A stretch of DNA of 64,000 nucleotides from Trichuris trichiura (taxonomy: Eukaryota; Nematoda; Enoplea; Trichinellida; Trichuridae): NCBI GenBank assembly GCA_037903355.1, contig JBAJFE010000004.1, positions 4,820,001-4,884,000 on the forward strand. The letters run 5' to 3'. The translations under genes were made by a program, and so were the position numbers. Position 1 is the first letter of the stretch. Each line of letters starts with the position of its first letter. The notes beneath the pieces are model-generated. The model saw nothing but the letters and a program-made list of their open reading frames with translations. It did not search any database and was not told the DNA's origin. Positions 37,080 to 50,511 of this stretch are shown one piece after another.

Positions 37080-39050
37080 AAGATAGACAAGTTCTTCTGT
37101 TATGTAGCGGCCAATAAATCGTTCACAGATAAAGAAGTACGTTACATAGAAATGAAGCTGAACTGCCGGCAAAAGGGCTTCCAATTCAAGTTAATAAATG
37201 AGATGAAAGCAATTTTGTCCTTCTGTCCTTGTTCAGTTTGTCCGGATTGTCGTACAAAAAGCTGTGGGTCGCCGCGTTCGATGTTGGACAAGCATTTGAT
37301 TCCGTACATCAAGTAATTCATTCTCTATGCCTTAAAACGGCATAATGTCATTACCAGAGGAATTCAACTGACATAAAATTTTATGAGCGGTTTTGCAACG
37401 CAAGTTTATGTTAACAAAGAAAAATCGGGATTAATTGGCCTATGCTCTAGATTAAAACAAGGAGACCCACTTTTTCCCTTATTTTTCCTAGCGTTATTGA
37501 TGAACTGCTACAATCCCTTCAATCGCCACAAGTGGGTTTACATACTTATAACAAAACTTCCACTTTTTACCTGACGTTTGCGGACAAAATCCTATCGTTA
37601 AGTGGCACTAACAGCTACAGTGCTTCAACTTCTTAACGAAAAGATTGTTATGGTTGAACTGTGAGGAACGCCGTGTTCTGCGGTTATATCGCGAGCCGCG
37701 AAAGAAAGCAATTAATGTTGACAGGAGGATTCTGTTTAATTCAAACAGTTCGCTAACAGTGCTCTTAATGAGTTCTTAGCATCTTGGTGGACTCTTTACT
37801 CGATTTTGCAAGTGGAAGAACGAAACCAATGAGATTAAGAGCGTGAGCGACAGGGTGCTCTGAGAAGAATTAGCAAAACAACGAATTATTGAATTAATTC
37901 GGTCACAGCTCATTTATCGACTTGTTCACAACTTGATTCTCGTAAATGCACTGTCTAATTTTGCCAAACCAGCTTACCCTGTTATTAAGCAAACCGTTAA
38001 GAAAACTTTCTATTTACCCGTGACAACGCTGTGCAGTGACCTATACATACCTTAGTGCTTCAACTGTGCCGGCTTGCCTAATTTTGCTGCGAAAGCGGAC
38101 CTCGGCCAGCTAAGATTAATTTTTAAAATGGTGTCAAGTGCTGATTCTGCTTGCCACGTAGCCGCTGATTATGCACCACGCAATATCTAAAAATGGAATT
38201 GAATTGTAGTCACGGTCGACAGAAGAGCATGTTATTCAGCTGGTACACCGTTAGAAACGGCATTCTAAAACGCCACGCTCTCCGTTTTTCTAATACTTAT
38301 CATGGACTTCGATTCGATGGATTTGGTGAAACTTCCAGCAACTGTTGATTTAGTGAAGATTAACTGACAGGCTGAAAGTTCATTTCGGCTATGAAGGCAA
38401 GCATCCATCTTTTTCCAACCCGTTTGCAGACCTTTCGGAAGGGTGTGGGCAATGCCAGTAGAACTGTGCTGTTGCCCATGCGGAGATACAAGTAGTGCTA
38501 AGGAACCTTTGGCCCACATTACGCAAGCTTGCCCATTTTCTCATGAATTTATTTGCAAACGCCACAATTTCAGTGTGAACAAAATAGTTACCGCTGCAGA
38601 ATCCTTTGCCTCAAGGTTCCCATTCTTAGAGTTGGCGGAAAAACTTAAAAGCCCGATATTGTTTTGTGCAAAAGCAATCGTAGCTGGTGCTTGGACGTTT
38701 CCATTTTGTCCGAAAGCAGGTACACAGATGCTCTGCTCAAGCACGACGGCACATGGAAGAATTCCGTAAATGTACACCACAGCTCTGCAGAACTTAACAG
38801 GCAAGAATGAATTTGCGTCAGAAACGATAATTTTGGGAACACGCGGTGCTTGGTGCTAAGCCCGCTTCGTGAAATTTCAGTATTGCTCAGAAGCCAAATT
38901 CATAGCCGTTTCCGTTTCACGAAAGAATTGCGAGGCGTTACTCGCTGTAATGAAAAAAGACAGATTAGAAAAGCTTTTAATGTTTGCTTTGGGCGTTCTT
39001 TGTTTTGGCATCACAAGTGCTTGAAAGTAAGACCTGTTGCAAGTTGATAC
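37080..39050 (+). pseudogene. R2/NeSL-type non-LTR retrotransposon relic
   Basis: Fragments in shifting plus-strand frames occur in the right order. Reverse-transcriptase pieces AAFDVGQAFDSVHQ (about 37270), LKQGDPLFPLFFLALL (about 37450) and LTFADKILSLSG (about 37570; the usual FADD is FADK here) come first. A zinc-knuckle-like CGDTSSAKEPLAHITQAC followed by CKRHN comes next (about 38480-38566). The restriction-like endonuclease stretch KPDIVLCKSN .. CLDVSI (about 38650-38710) has the PD..D pattern. Stops and frameshifts abound. The order RT, CCHC, REL endonuclease is that of R2/R4/NeSL elements. The 5' part is missing. Confidence 0.7.
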
Positions 39051-40832
39051 AGTCTGAGCACCTCCGAGTTCCAGCTGGCATTTAACTTGATCACTGCGTT
39101 AACTAATGTGCTCGAGGGCCGTACGAGCGATTGATAGGCAAGCTATTTGCCAGCGGGGGCCATTCACAGCATAAGGCAGCTTTGAGTGCGCCTGAAAGAA
39201 AAAATTCAGCGAACCGTCTTCGCACCAGGTGGCTGCTTAACATGTGAGCGTTTACCTGGAAGGCAAATCAGGTGCAGGCCAGATGTTGAGTCTTCTCACG
39301 TGGACGGAAATCTGTACATAGAGCATGTTGTCCTGAAAGGGGTTAGCCACTAATGTTCAGGGGTGTTGCCGTTGGGAAATAAGGACCTTTGTTTTGTGGA
39401 TGTGTCATCAATGATTAACAATATGAATCGAAGTTATAACGAAGCCAAGAAAAAACTAGCAAGTGTTTTCCACGTAGCTCAAAACTTGGTATGGTTAGAT
39501 GCTTTGACCATGGAGAACGAACTAAGGACACCATGTCCAGGGAATGAGGAAAACGTTGAAGAGGTTCCAGCATCCCATGAAGAAGTAGTAAAGAATTTTT
39601 ACAACTGCAAGAAAAAAAGTCAAAACTCAAGGTGAGCAGGCAGAGCGAACACTCATTTAATCAAGCCTTCCCAAAAATGAAAGTGAAGCATTAACAGTCA
39701 CAGCAAGCAACTCTCGCTAATGTCCCAATGATTGCAGAACAGCATTATCCTAATCTGGGAAGGGCACGGAGGTTTAGAGCAATTTTAGTTGTTATTTTGA
39801 ATGCGTGTTGGGAACTATGACTGAAAAAGTCGTTATGTCAAACAGTTGCATGACCGATGCATCTTCTTTCAAGCGCTCATTTTCTCTGCGGCGGACGATT
39901 CACTGGAAACGTCTACATCCTGAAAGGCAGGACTTGATTATCCGCCTGTGTCTATGACTCTGCCACATTGTACCAACAAAAAACTTCCTATCTTCTCGCA
40001 GCCTCAGTTCTCAGCTCAGTATCTTCTCAATACGACAAACGAAATAACGATGCACCTTCAATATTCCCACAATACGCAGGCATTTCTACTATTGTTTTCA
40101 ATAGACCATACTCACCTGCTGGACTTAACGTGTCATTCCTGATCGTTAGCACTGCTGAATAGTTATCTTCTAGACCTAAGTCTGCTCAAGCCTGTTTGCT
40201 ATGTTAACCAATAGGAATTGCTTCCTTACTTTAAAATTGCCACAACGGCAACTGCCTTCGCGTGCATAGCCTCACAATTTACAACGCTCACGAGACTGCT
40301 TTGTTTTAGAAAAATACACCAAGAAAACGTTGACTGAGACGCAGAATTTCTATCAGGTTAAATTGCATTGAAAGATCGTATCATCGTTTGCTGTTCTAAT
40401 CCTGCCGGGACCTACAAGTGCTCGACTCTAAAACGTTCTTTCTTTTCGAAATTTGGTATGAGCGAAAGCGCGTTGTAGAAGAACAGACTCTAATACGTTT
40501 TCTCCTCTTGTTGCTTACCACTAGAAGTTTTCCGAATGCTTTGCGCCAGGCACCTATGTTCATATACATAGTTTGCATGTTTCGTAAAACGCTAAGTTTT
40601 ACAGGAATGTATCCGTTGCACTTTATGAGAACTGCCTGTATAATTCTGCTGTCACCTTATCGTATTTAGGCATTGACGATAGCAGAGTTAAAGTCTTAAA
40701 GTTTTTAGGCAGCCTCTGAAAACATTTGCTGCTTGTCAAGTGGATAAAAACTGATCAGAAAAACCTTCCGCGCTTCGTGTCGAAGGAGAGCAATTTTGAG
40801 CAAGTTACACCTGCTCAAAATTGTTTTGTAGC
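39051..40832. other. Stretch upstream of gamma-glutamyl hydrolase
   Basis: A 90-codon frame at 39363-39635 and others match nothing known to me. The promoter of the hydrolase should lie at the right edge, but no element was identified. Confidence 0.35.
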
Positions 40833-41858
40833 ATGCACCTTCAAGGCCGTACTGTTTTCTTCATGATCAATTTAGGAATTTTATGTCCGAATCAGATGCC
40901 AAAGAAACCTGTAATCGGTAAGTCATGCTGAGCTTTAAGGAACGAAGCATGAACAATGACTAAACAATTGTTTCGCAGGCAGCGTAACCTTCCGTTATTT
41001 TCAGGCATACTGGCAGTCGATATCGGTCCGAAAGAAGCTTCCTTCGGAAACTCCATGATGACCGCATCTTACGTTTACATGCTGCTTTCAGCTGGCGCTA
41101 GTGTGGTACCTTTGCCGCTTAGCATGGATGTTACTGCCCACAGAGAACTATTCAGACAGATTAATGGGTTATTCGTGCCAGGGGGTTTCGTCACTCCGTT
41201 GGAGTCAAAGGTATTACGAGTCTTTTACAATTACGCGCGCTGGGCAGTAGCAGCTAACCAGCAGGGCGATTATTTTCCCATATGGGGAACATGTCTTGGT
41301 TTTGAGCTATTGCTGTTGAGCTTTTCAAATCGATCTGATGTGCTGGAAAAATGTGATGTGCAAAATGAATTGCTCATTCTTAGTCCAACCAAACATTTTA
41401 CCTTCAATCGAATGTTTCGTGGAGCTTCTCCTCACCTGTTGGAAGCTATGCAGCGTGAACCGTTGGCGCCGAATTTTCATCAATGGTGTGCGACGGAAGA
41501 AACGTTTCTTTTAAGTGGTCTGGACGGTATATTTTCGACCTTAACGTTGTCACGCTCAGATAAAAAAAATGTTACTTTCATTTCCACTATTGAGCACAAA
41601 CGCTTTCCATTCTATGGCATCGCTTGGCATCCAGAAAAAAACGTGTATGAGCAGCACAGCTCGCTGAACTTAAGCCGCTCTAACGCTGCCATTGAAATGG
41701 CCCACTACTTGGCTAGATTACTTGTTAGGGAAGCTCAGAAAAGCAAGCATACTTTTTCATCACCTTCCCAATACTACCAGAATTCCATTTTCAATTATTG
41801 TCCACAATTCACTGGACAGATGGGTTACAAATTTGAGCAGGCTTACTTCTTTCAGTAG
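40833..41858 (+). CDS. GGH: Gamma-glutamyl hydrolase (folate gamma-glutamyl hydrolase), two exons
   Basis: This lysosomal or secreted peptidase of class I glutamine amidotransferase fold removes gamma-linked glutamates from folylpolyglutamates. Exon 1 is 40833-40917 and exon 2 is 41005-41858. The 87-bp intron is GT..AG and the join restores the KPVIGILAVD motif, giving about 312 aa, the usual family length. The nucleophile elbow WGTCLGFEL puts the catalytic cysteine at about residue 125, and IAWHPEKN puts the catalytic histidine at about 237. GLFVPGG and the C-terminal Phe/Tyr-rich end also match the family. The first 28 residues contain TVFFMINLGILC, a hydrophobic core fitting a signal peptide, so the ATG at 40833 is preferred to one inside the exon. 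The stop lies 74 bp from the stop of the convergent GatA gene. Confidence 0.95.
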
Positions 41859-41932
41859 CTAGCGGATACTGAAAGTCAAGTGTCGATGGGATTGTACATG
41901 CACTTAAACAGAAACGTTATTTTCTCGTTCAT

Positions 41933-44900
41933 TTAATTGGTGTTCATCAATAGTTTCTTTGGCAAGAAGTTGAACTCAATCCTGTCTTCCAACCATTTGG
42001 CAACATTCATCAATAGTGAGTCCTGGAAGCGATCTCCAATCAACTGGAGTCCTATTGGAAGCTTTCTGCTAGACAGGCCAACTGGAATAACAATTGCGGG
42101 CAGACCTGAAAATCCGTTTCTTATTAAAAATTGCTCCCTGACTTAATCACGGTCGTTCCTACGTAGCTGTTAAAAGATTTCAAACATTGAATATAGCTGT
42201 TGTATAAGTTAGCAATATTAGCCTACTTGCAAGTATTATCATAACTATGATAACCATTATTCGTTCACTGAGCTGACAATGGGGAGATTAAGGTCATGTG
42301 CAATAGAACAGATTGACCACGACAGTACAAAATGAAATAGTGGGGTAATGATGTAATCTTAGCTTCCAACATGTTCACCGGAAAATCGATTTAATCCCCA
42401 TTAACGTGGAAAAAAAAGATACAGCTGAACCTCCAAAGTTGACCACCACTATATGACGACCACCTCCCTAAGTTGACCGAATTTTGACCAGTTGGTTTGT
42501 CCGCACGTTGATAAGCGCAAGGACAACCTCCGTAAGTGGGAAGTTGACCGCTTTATCCTTGACGTGGTATATGGGCGCAATGCTAGATTGTTCACAGTAA
42601 CTTGACCAGCCTGTTGAATGGACAACTTACGGTGGTTCAACTGCAATCTATTTAACCGAGCCACTTATGCCCACAGCCTCCCTAATGCTGACCACCTCCT
42701 ATGTTGACCAGTTTTCCCAGTCTGTTAGGTGGTCAACTTACGGAGGTTCAACTGTATTTCCATCAAAAGTCTTCAGAGATTCACGATAAGCTAAAATGCG
42801 CGGACAAACTGAGTAGTCCAGAGATATAGAAGAATTAAGATTACACTAGGCTTATAAAAAATGAATAAAATACGTACATGCACAAATTAGTTTATAATAT
42901 TTTATCGTTCACTGCCATAAAATGTAAGCTAAGTCATTTAAGCCTAAAATGTAGGAAAGCTTACTTATATAAACGCTTACAAATTTACATAGCACCACTT
43001 GGAGCCAATATACCATATATGACGGTCTACAAGAACTCTCCCTACCTAAGTAAAGGGTGGTACTGATTGGCCCAGTTACGGCGGCGCTGATTGCTGAAGC
43101 CTAGGTCGATTCTGATCAGTCAGTTTCCTATGAACGCAAACCGTCCGTCCAATTGAAACTGTCTTGCCTCAACTTCAACGCAAAAGCTGTCCCATCAGAA
43201 TTGACCTGGACTTGAGCAGTCAGCTTCGCCGTTAACTGGGCGCTATAAGAAATGTAAAGAAGCTGTATGCACTGCTGTTGTTTAGCGTGACTTTTGTAAG
43301 GTTCATATCCTGTTTAATACTTGCCAGCCTAATCTGCTTTAGTTTAACAAAACAGAAACCGAGCCAACAAAGAAGGGAGCAATTATTAGCAAAACGGGGG
43401 GTACAACGTCGACTTTGGCTTAGGAGCTTCCAGGTGGCTATTTGTGCATAACTTGTGTAGAAGAGGATAAACCAGTAATTACCAAAGTTTTTTGTACAAT
43501 CCTTCCTTTTGAGGTTAGCACTTTGTCATTACTCCTACCTTTCGCTCAGAGATAGGGGCGATGACAAAATGCGCTACCCCCACCTGAGTAGTTTCGACAC
43601 TAACATTGGACAACGCGAGTTCCAAAAAACTTCTCCGTAATCCTTCACTGGTTTTGAAAGGACGCTAAATGGGTTGCCTTCCGTAAGAATAAAAATTGTG
43701 AAACCTGAGGAACCGGGTCGCTACCAAGTAAAAAGTAAGCAATTTCTAATCAGACTGAATTAGAAAAACAGTCTTCTGGATAACCTTGTCCCATAGTCGG
43801 CGTGGTGGTAAGAGCCGAGTGGACGATAAGACGAAGTATCAGTCCCACAAGCTCCGTTGTTCTTTAAACTTTTGTGGGCCTTGAAAGCGTCGCCGAGTTT
43901 CCTGAGTTGCGGCAGTGAATGTTTGAAAGATTTGCACTTTTGTTTGCCGGCTTACATGAATAGCCGTTACGTAATAGAAAAGGTTAACTTTGCAAAAACT
44001 ATTATTATGAGACACTAACCTCAAGCATTCGGAATTTCCCTGCCTTGTCAACAGTGCAGTCTGGAGACCCGGTCGAGAAAGTGATTCATCAGCTCCTATC
44101 CAAACAAGCAACCCATTACCCCAATAACAGATGTCAACTAGAATTTACATTTCCCTCTCCATGAAAGTACGGTAACTGACAAACATAAATGACAAACTGA
44201 ACCGTACCGGCTAGATTAGCTGGCTGAGTAAAGAAGTCATCCTCACGTTCCCGCGTGTACTGAACATCTTCAGCCACATAATGAGAGTACAGAGGGGCGT
44301 CCCCTTTGGTAACGGGAAGAAGTAAAACATCGACGCCAGCATTATAGACACGTTTGTATTCTTCAGTTACAAGGCGTCGAATACGCGCTGCTTTCTCGTA
44401 AAAATGCTTGCAATTTCTAAAACAAAATGTTCAATAGAAACAAATACAAAGGAACTTACCGCTTTAATAGAAAAAAGTTCCCTGCCAAAATCCTTCTTCG
44501 CACAACTTCATTGAAGCCTTTTTGCCGCCCAGCAGCTAATAGGTTGTTGAAAGAAGCTTTTCCTATTGGTCGATATCCTAAACAAAAATTTGCACACTGC
44601 TCAAAGGTAGATATTTAGGTACCGTATTCAATGCCATCATATCTTGCCATATTTGAAGCAATTTCGCTTTCACCCAACACATGGTAGCACACAATACTAA
44701 ACTGAGTATGAGGGAGAGATACTTCGACTAAGTGGCATCCTCCAACTCGTTCCAAAAGTCTCGCAATATCTTTCCAAAATGCCAGCACATCGCCTGCCAA
44801 GCCAGGTGGGTAGAACTCCTAGCAAAAGGAAGGCAACGTAAAGATAGTGCCACGTGTCATGGCTTAAACTTTAGGTATTCCCACGCGTAGCTTCTTGGCT

Positions 44901-47900
44901 GATAATGGGTCAATAAAGCAGAAGTTACTGCGAGAAGGGCGAGCCGAAGTAGAATCATGACAATCCCAAGAGGAGATAGTACCTAAACAAAATGCGCATG
45001 CGCTAGTTGAATTTTTTTCTAACCGTTCAAAGAAAGAAGCAATTTTACCTTTAAGCAAATGCTTATTCGTAACGTGTGACGATATTCATTCAAAAGATTC
45101 ATTCACGGAAGCAGTTTTATTTGTTATTTTTACCGAGGTAGCCGTTTTTATTAAAGTCAAGAACAAAAGAGGTTTTCAGGGCAAGAACATTGTGGGGCAA
45201 ATTTCAGCGTAGTCCGTAATATTCGTTAGACAACTCAAATGAATGAGTATTGTGTTTTAAAATAGTTTTGAGTTTAAACCAGCGATCAACGTCGTGAATA
45301 TTTTTTAACCACTGCTTTTGTTCTGGTAGAAATTAGGGTCGTTCACTTATCGTTCTTGCCCGAAGTAACATTTATTCATCGGTTGATCATCCGTCAAAAG
45401 TCATTATTCCAAGATTGGGACGGATTGAAGGATTAGCGGCGGCGCTGACTCGTTCAAAACGAATATAAGCTGAAAATGAAGGAAAATGGTCTTGTTTCTT
45501 CTTCCTATCGCATTTCTGTACATTTTCTAAAAGACCTTTTTAACAGTTTAATCTGCTTGTTCAAATAACGTTTATTGGTATACAAGTTTTCCGCAGAGCT
45601 TTCGGGTCTGGTCGTGACTCGTCATCAGCGCAGTATGTATCGCTCGCTGTACCGGTCTTCATGTATGCAAGCCACTCCATCCGACCAACTTCGGCAGGGA
45701 CAGCAGCTTTCAGCTCTATCTTGAACTGTCGAGCCTGTGAGTCGTAAACATGAAAATCGGTCCGGCAAGCGACATTCACAGCGCTGATGACAGACCTGAA
45801 AGCTCCGAGAACTTTCACAGTAACAAACGTTACTTGAAGAAACGGGTTAAATTGTAAAAAGTGGTTTTTAAACATTTTTTACGAAAGCTTGTTACAAGAA
45901 AGAAAAGAAAATGTCTGTACATTGTTAATCATTTTTTCTTTTATCCTTTTTCATTCTTCTGTTTGTCTCCATTTCTTTTGTCTACTACTTTACTCCTTTC
46001 TTCAGGAGACTGGTTTTATTGATATTGGTCATAGCTTTACCCTGTTACTCGCTTTCGAAACGAAGTAAAAAGTAAGAAACTTTCGGTCGTTCACGAATTA
46101 GAAAAATAGTCTTCAGGAGTGACCTTGTCTCTCGTAAGGTCTTTTACTATCACGATGACAACGACGAAAGACGGGACTGACGGGTCCTGAAAGCGCAAGA
46201 ATATTTTCTCAATAAAAACTTCAAAAAACGATGTGCCTATAACATTTTAAATAGCTGCCTAACGAACTACCATAAAGGCGTACAGCAGGCCTTTCCTGTC
46301 TATAATATTTTATCCGCCAATATGACTCAACTCGGTTTGTCCTGGGAAAAACACTGACGTCATTTTTGACAGACATTGACAAATCTCTGCTGAACACAAC
46401 AGTTGCGCAGGCTTTTCTGCGTGTATGCCTAGCTATAACCATTTGTGGAACTTGGCGAGAACGTCTTTACTGGCTCTACAGCTCTTCAGCACGCATAAAA
46501 TGTTAATAAGTTGTAATTACCCAACTAGTGCTACTGTTGCTTCTGGTTTCTCAGTTAATCTACCAACGCTAGATACAATTATAGCCCCTATTATTTATTA
46601 AAAGTTCATTTCTACCCGATCACAATTTAGCGAATATTACAGTAATAATAGACGACAACTTTTAGCTTCCTAGTGCATAGAAACAGTTAAATTTACAAGC
46701 CAGTGTTTTCTACTGGCGGTAGTACCATGACTAGTAACTAAGGACAGTGACATTAAAAAGCCAGCTCAATGAACATCCGTTTTTTGTGTACAAGGTTATT
46801 TATTTTATATCTGAGAGGACCTCTTTCCATAAGCTAAACACGCAAGCTTCTGAAAGCCACTTTGTATTCTACTCACCGTAAAGAGTTCCATCACAAAAGT
46901 TACCCCTTTAATACGTGACAGCGATAAAAGGAAAGATGTTATTCAGATCCAATGAAGGAGGATTTATACCTTCGCATGCACAGCGGTTGAATAAATAGCT
47001 CAGAAGCAGAATAATTCCTTTTCCAACGCAGTTTATTGATGCGTTTTTCTCTGTTTTTGTTTACAAGTAAACAATCTTTCTGACGCTTTGAACCAAATCG
47101 TGATTTTTCTATACCTTACGTGTCTCCTACAATGCGCTTTCACGTAACGCGAGATTTTCAAGGGAGCAGATTCTCGCGTTATACGACAACTAACTGTAAG
47201 TTTAAATAGATGGTTTGTACCTTTTCCGCAATAAAAAAACGTCAAATTTCAAAACGCCGTTAAGAAGTCTTTGATTCTTGACAAACGAAGTTGTGGTTAA
47301 TTATTTGAAATATAGCACGTAAACTAAAAGCGGTTCTCCTTGTGAAAAAAAATATAAGCAGAACTAGTTAGGAAGAAGGAAAAGGGTTTGCAAAATAATT
47401 ATTTAAACGCAAAACGTCAGCAATTGCAACTTTGGTTGCACACACCTAATACAGCGGAACTACCAAAGTTGACCACCTCCCTAAGTTAACAGAATTTCGA
47501 CAAGTTGGTTGGTCCGCACGTTAATAAGCGCAAGGATAACCTCTATACGTTGACCACCTCAGTAAGTGGAAAGTTGACCGCTTTAGCCGGGACCTGGTAT
47601 AGGTACGCAATGCTAGTTTGCTCTCTCTGTAAGTTGACCGCTTCAGCTTGCTCTGTGTCAGTCGTTAGCAGCTGTTAACCGTCATTGCTTCAATGTGCTA
47701 TTACTCAAAGTAGCGAAGTTTTTCATTACTGTGCATTAGAGATTCCTGATTACAGAACCGATTCCGTCGCTTTGACAATGCTTCTTTTCTGCTTCCCGGC
47801 GCGGCTTCCGCGTTTTCTTGTTTACACGACCTCCTACCTAAGCGTCGGCAGCATTCTCCCATGGTGCAAAATGTGATGAATTGAGCCTACTTGTATTCGT

Positions 47901-50450
47901 TCGCGTCGAGCTCAATTCTATTCATTGGCTTTGCTGTACCCGTGCATGACGTAACTTTGCGAGTAAAGACATTCCGGCTTACGCAGTAATAGCTACCAAG
48001 CTGGTTACGGTTTGCACTATGGCCGAACGGAAAGACTCGATAGAGTTGGTACTGAAGGAAAAAGTGGATCTTATCCACTTTCTTTCAACCAACAGTCAAA
48101 GGAAGACAGTGGAACGGTTCTATGTCAGCAAGACTAGCGTTAGCAACGTCCAGAGACGTAAACGTCAGTACTTGAAAAGATGTGAAAAGGAAAACGGAGA
48201 TCTGCAGCGAAAAAGCGGGAAAACCTCCTTCGACGAAGTGAAGCAGCGTTAAACTGGTTTAAGCAAATGAGAGCAGCTAATGCACGGATCTCGGGCACAA
48301 TGGTCCAGGAACGTTCTAGAAGATTCGCCACGAAATTCAGGTTGACAGGTTCCTGAGCATCAAGCCGTTGGCTCCAGAAGTTCAAGCTCCGTCATATGAC
48401 TTCTCAGAAAATCTTATGCGGCGAATCTAATGAACTGCCTGCCGAGGTCTTGGAAGACTTCATCGCGAAGTTTCGTTATTTCGCCAATGGCTTCAAAGAG
48501 GAAGACATTTTCAATGCTGATGAATGCGGCTTGTTCTTCAACGCTATGCCTCATAGAAGCCTTGTACTAAAAGGCGACAAATGCAAAAGCGGGAAGCTCT
48601 CCAAAGAACGCTTCACTGTGCTTCTTTGCACTAGCGCAACTGGGGAGAAGTTGAAGCCATTGGTCATTGGGAAATCGGCAAAATTCCTTGCATTTAGAAA
48701 CTTGAGGCCTGACGGTCTCCCTGTCACTTGGAGATCAAATAAATGCGCCTGGATGAGAGCCGCCATATTCGAGGAGTGGGTAATAAGTGTCGACCGACAG
48801 ATGAAGCTACTGAAACGTTCGGTCTTATTGGTAGTAAACAACCGTCGGAGCCATCCGCGCGTGGGGCACTTCACAAACGTTACGTTGAAATACTTGCCTT
48901 CCAAACACTTCCTCAAAAACCTATCCTCTAGATCAAGGAGTAATTGAGACGTTTAAGGCGAAATACCGGACCCAGCTTCTGCGGTGGATCGTTGGCAAAG
49001 CAGAAGTCACCAGCTCATCTGTGGGAGCGACTTCGATTGCTGCGTCTATTAATGCTTTAGACGCCGTACTTTGGATCAGCTCTTCCTGGAATAAGGTTCA
49101 ACTGGAGGCAATAAGGAAGTGCTTCAGGAGAACTGAATTTGTCAGAGACGAAGAGGATAATGTCGAGCTCCAGCCTGATAGTCCGACTCGCGAGGCTGAG
49201 TTTGAAGGAGTAGATTTCGAAGATTTCGTTGCAATAGATGATGAGTTGGCCACTTCTATCGAACTGCACCCACAAGCAATCTTGCAATCTGTACTAACCG
49301 AAACGAAAATGAGCGTAGAAACAAGTAGTGCAGGAGACGACGCAGTTGAGGAAAGTGACAATGAGACTGAAATGGTACAAAAGCTGAAGGAAGAGGACGT
49401 CGGGCGCATGTTAAATGAAAAATGCTCGGAGATGCTGAGCGGGGTAGCTAGCGCAGAGTCCGCCCTTGTCGCTTATGTTTGTAGTAGGAACAAGCACAAG
49501 ACTAGAATTGACGCCATTTTCAGAAAACATTTTATCCCCTAAAAAACCTTATGCATAATTTTACAATGGCGTTGTTTTTACGCTACTCGAGGTTCAACTA
49601 CAGTTATCGCAGTGAGACAGCGCTGCTTCGCGCGTTTGCATTTCGTAGCAGAAATATGTCACGCTTTCTTACTATACAGAAAAGCTCATTTTCCCAACGG
49701 AGCTTTGGAACCATATATAATCCATCAGCAGTGTGCATTAAATGTATCAGTGAGTGAGTGTATCAGTTTACGGAGCAATTAATCACTGACAGTTTAAAGT
49801 AAAAATGTGAAAAAATCGAGGAAACAATCCCAGTGTTTATCTTCTACTAACTTTCTTAAAAATAGTAGTGATTTATTCTTCTAACTGTAACGCAGCCATT
49901 CGAAGTTACACAGTGAGATTAGTTCTAACTTTACCGCTTTTTATCTTAAATTGCTAGTGACTAATTTTGAACACGGGGTGTTTCTTAGTGACTAATTGGT
50001 CAAACCAAAATCTCCGCTATCGCCCTTTGCCCACTCTGATGCATTTACGACGACCTGATGACGTGTCAACCCGGATATGAAAATTCTTGGTCCACACGAA
50101 CTTTTTTTTCTAACGGTAAACTCACGGGAATCATACGATGGGATTGTAAGGAGCCCTTCACCGCTATCCTGCCAAGAATACTTAGATTACAAATTCAACC
50201 TAGCTAGCACTCCAACGTTGAAAATCCAACATTTTTGCGATTTTTCCAATTCTCCCTGTATTTATCCCCGAACTTTACTTTCTGTCATACAGCTGTCTGC
50301 ACAGCCTAACGCTAATAGTGAGGGGAGGGGTGTACCTAAGATTCAATCTCCAGACCGGTACTAAGGTACGACGTTCTGTGCAAGGACTGTCAGGGCAGGA
50401 TCTGGTTCAGTAGGAACTGTTTTTCCAAAAATTATTACTATTACTATTAC

Positions 50451-50511
<61 letters not shown>

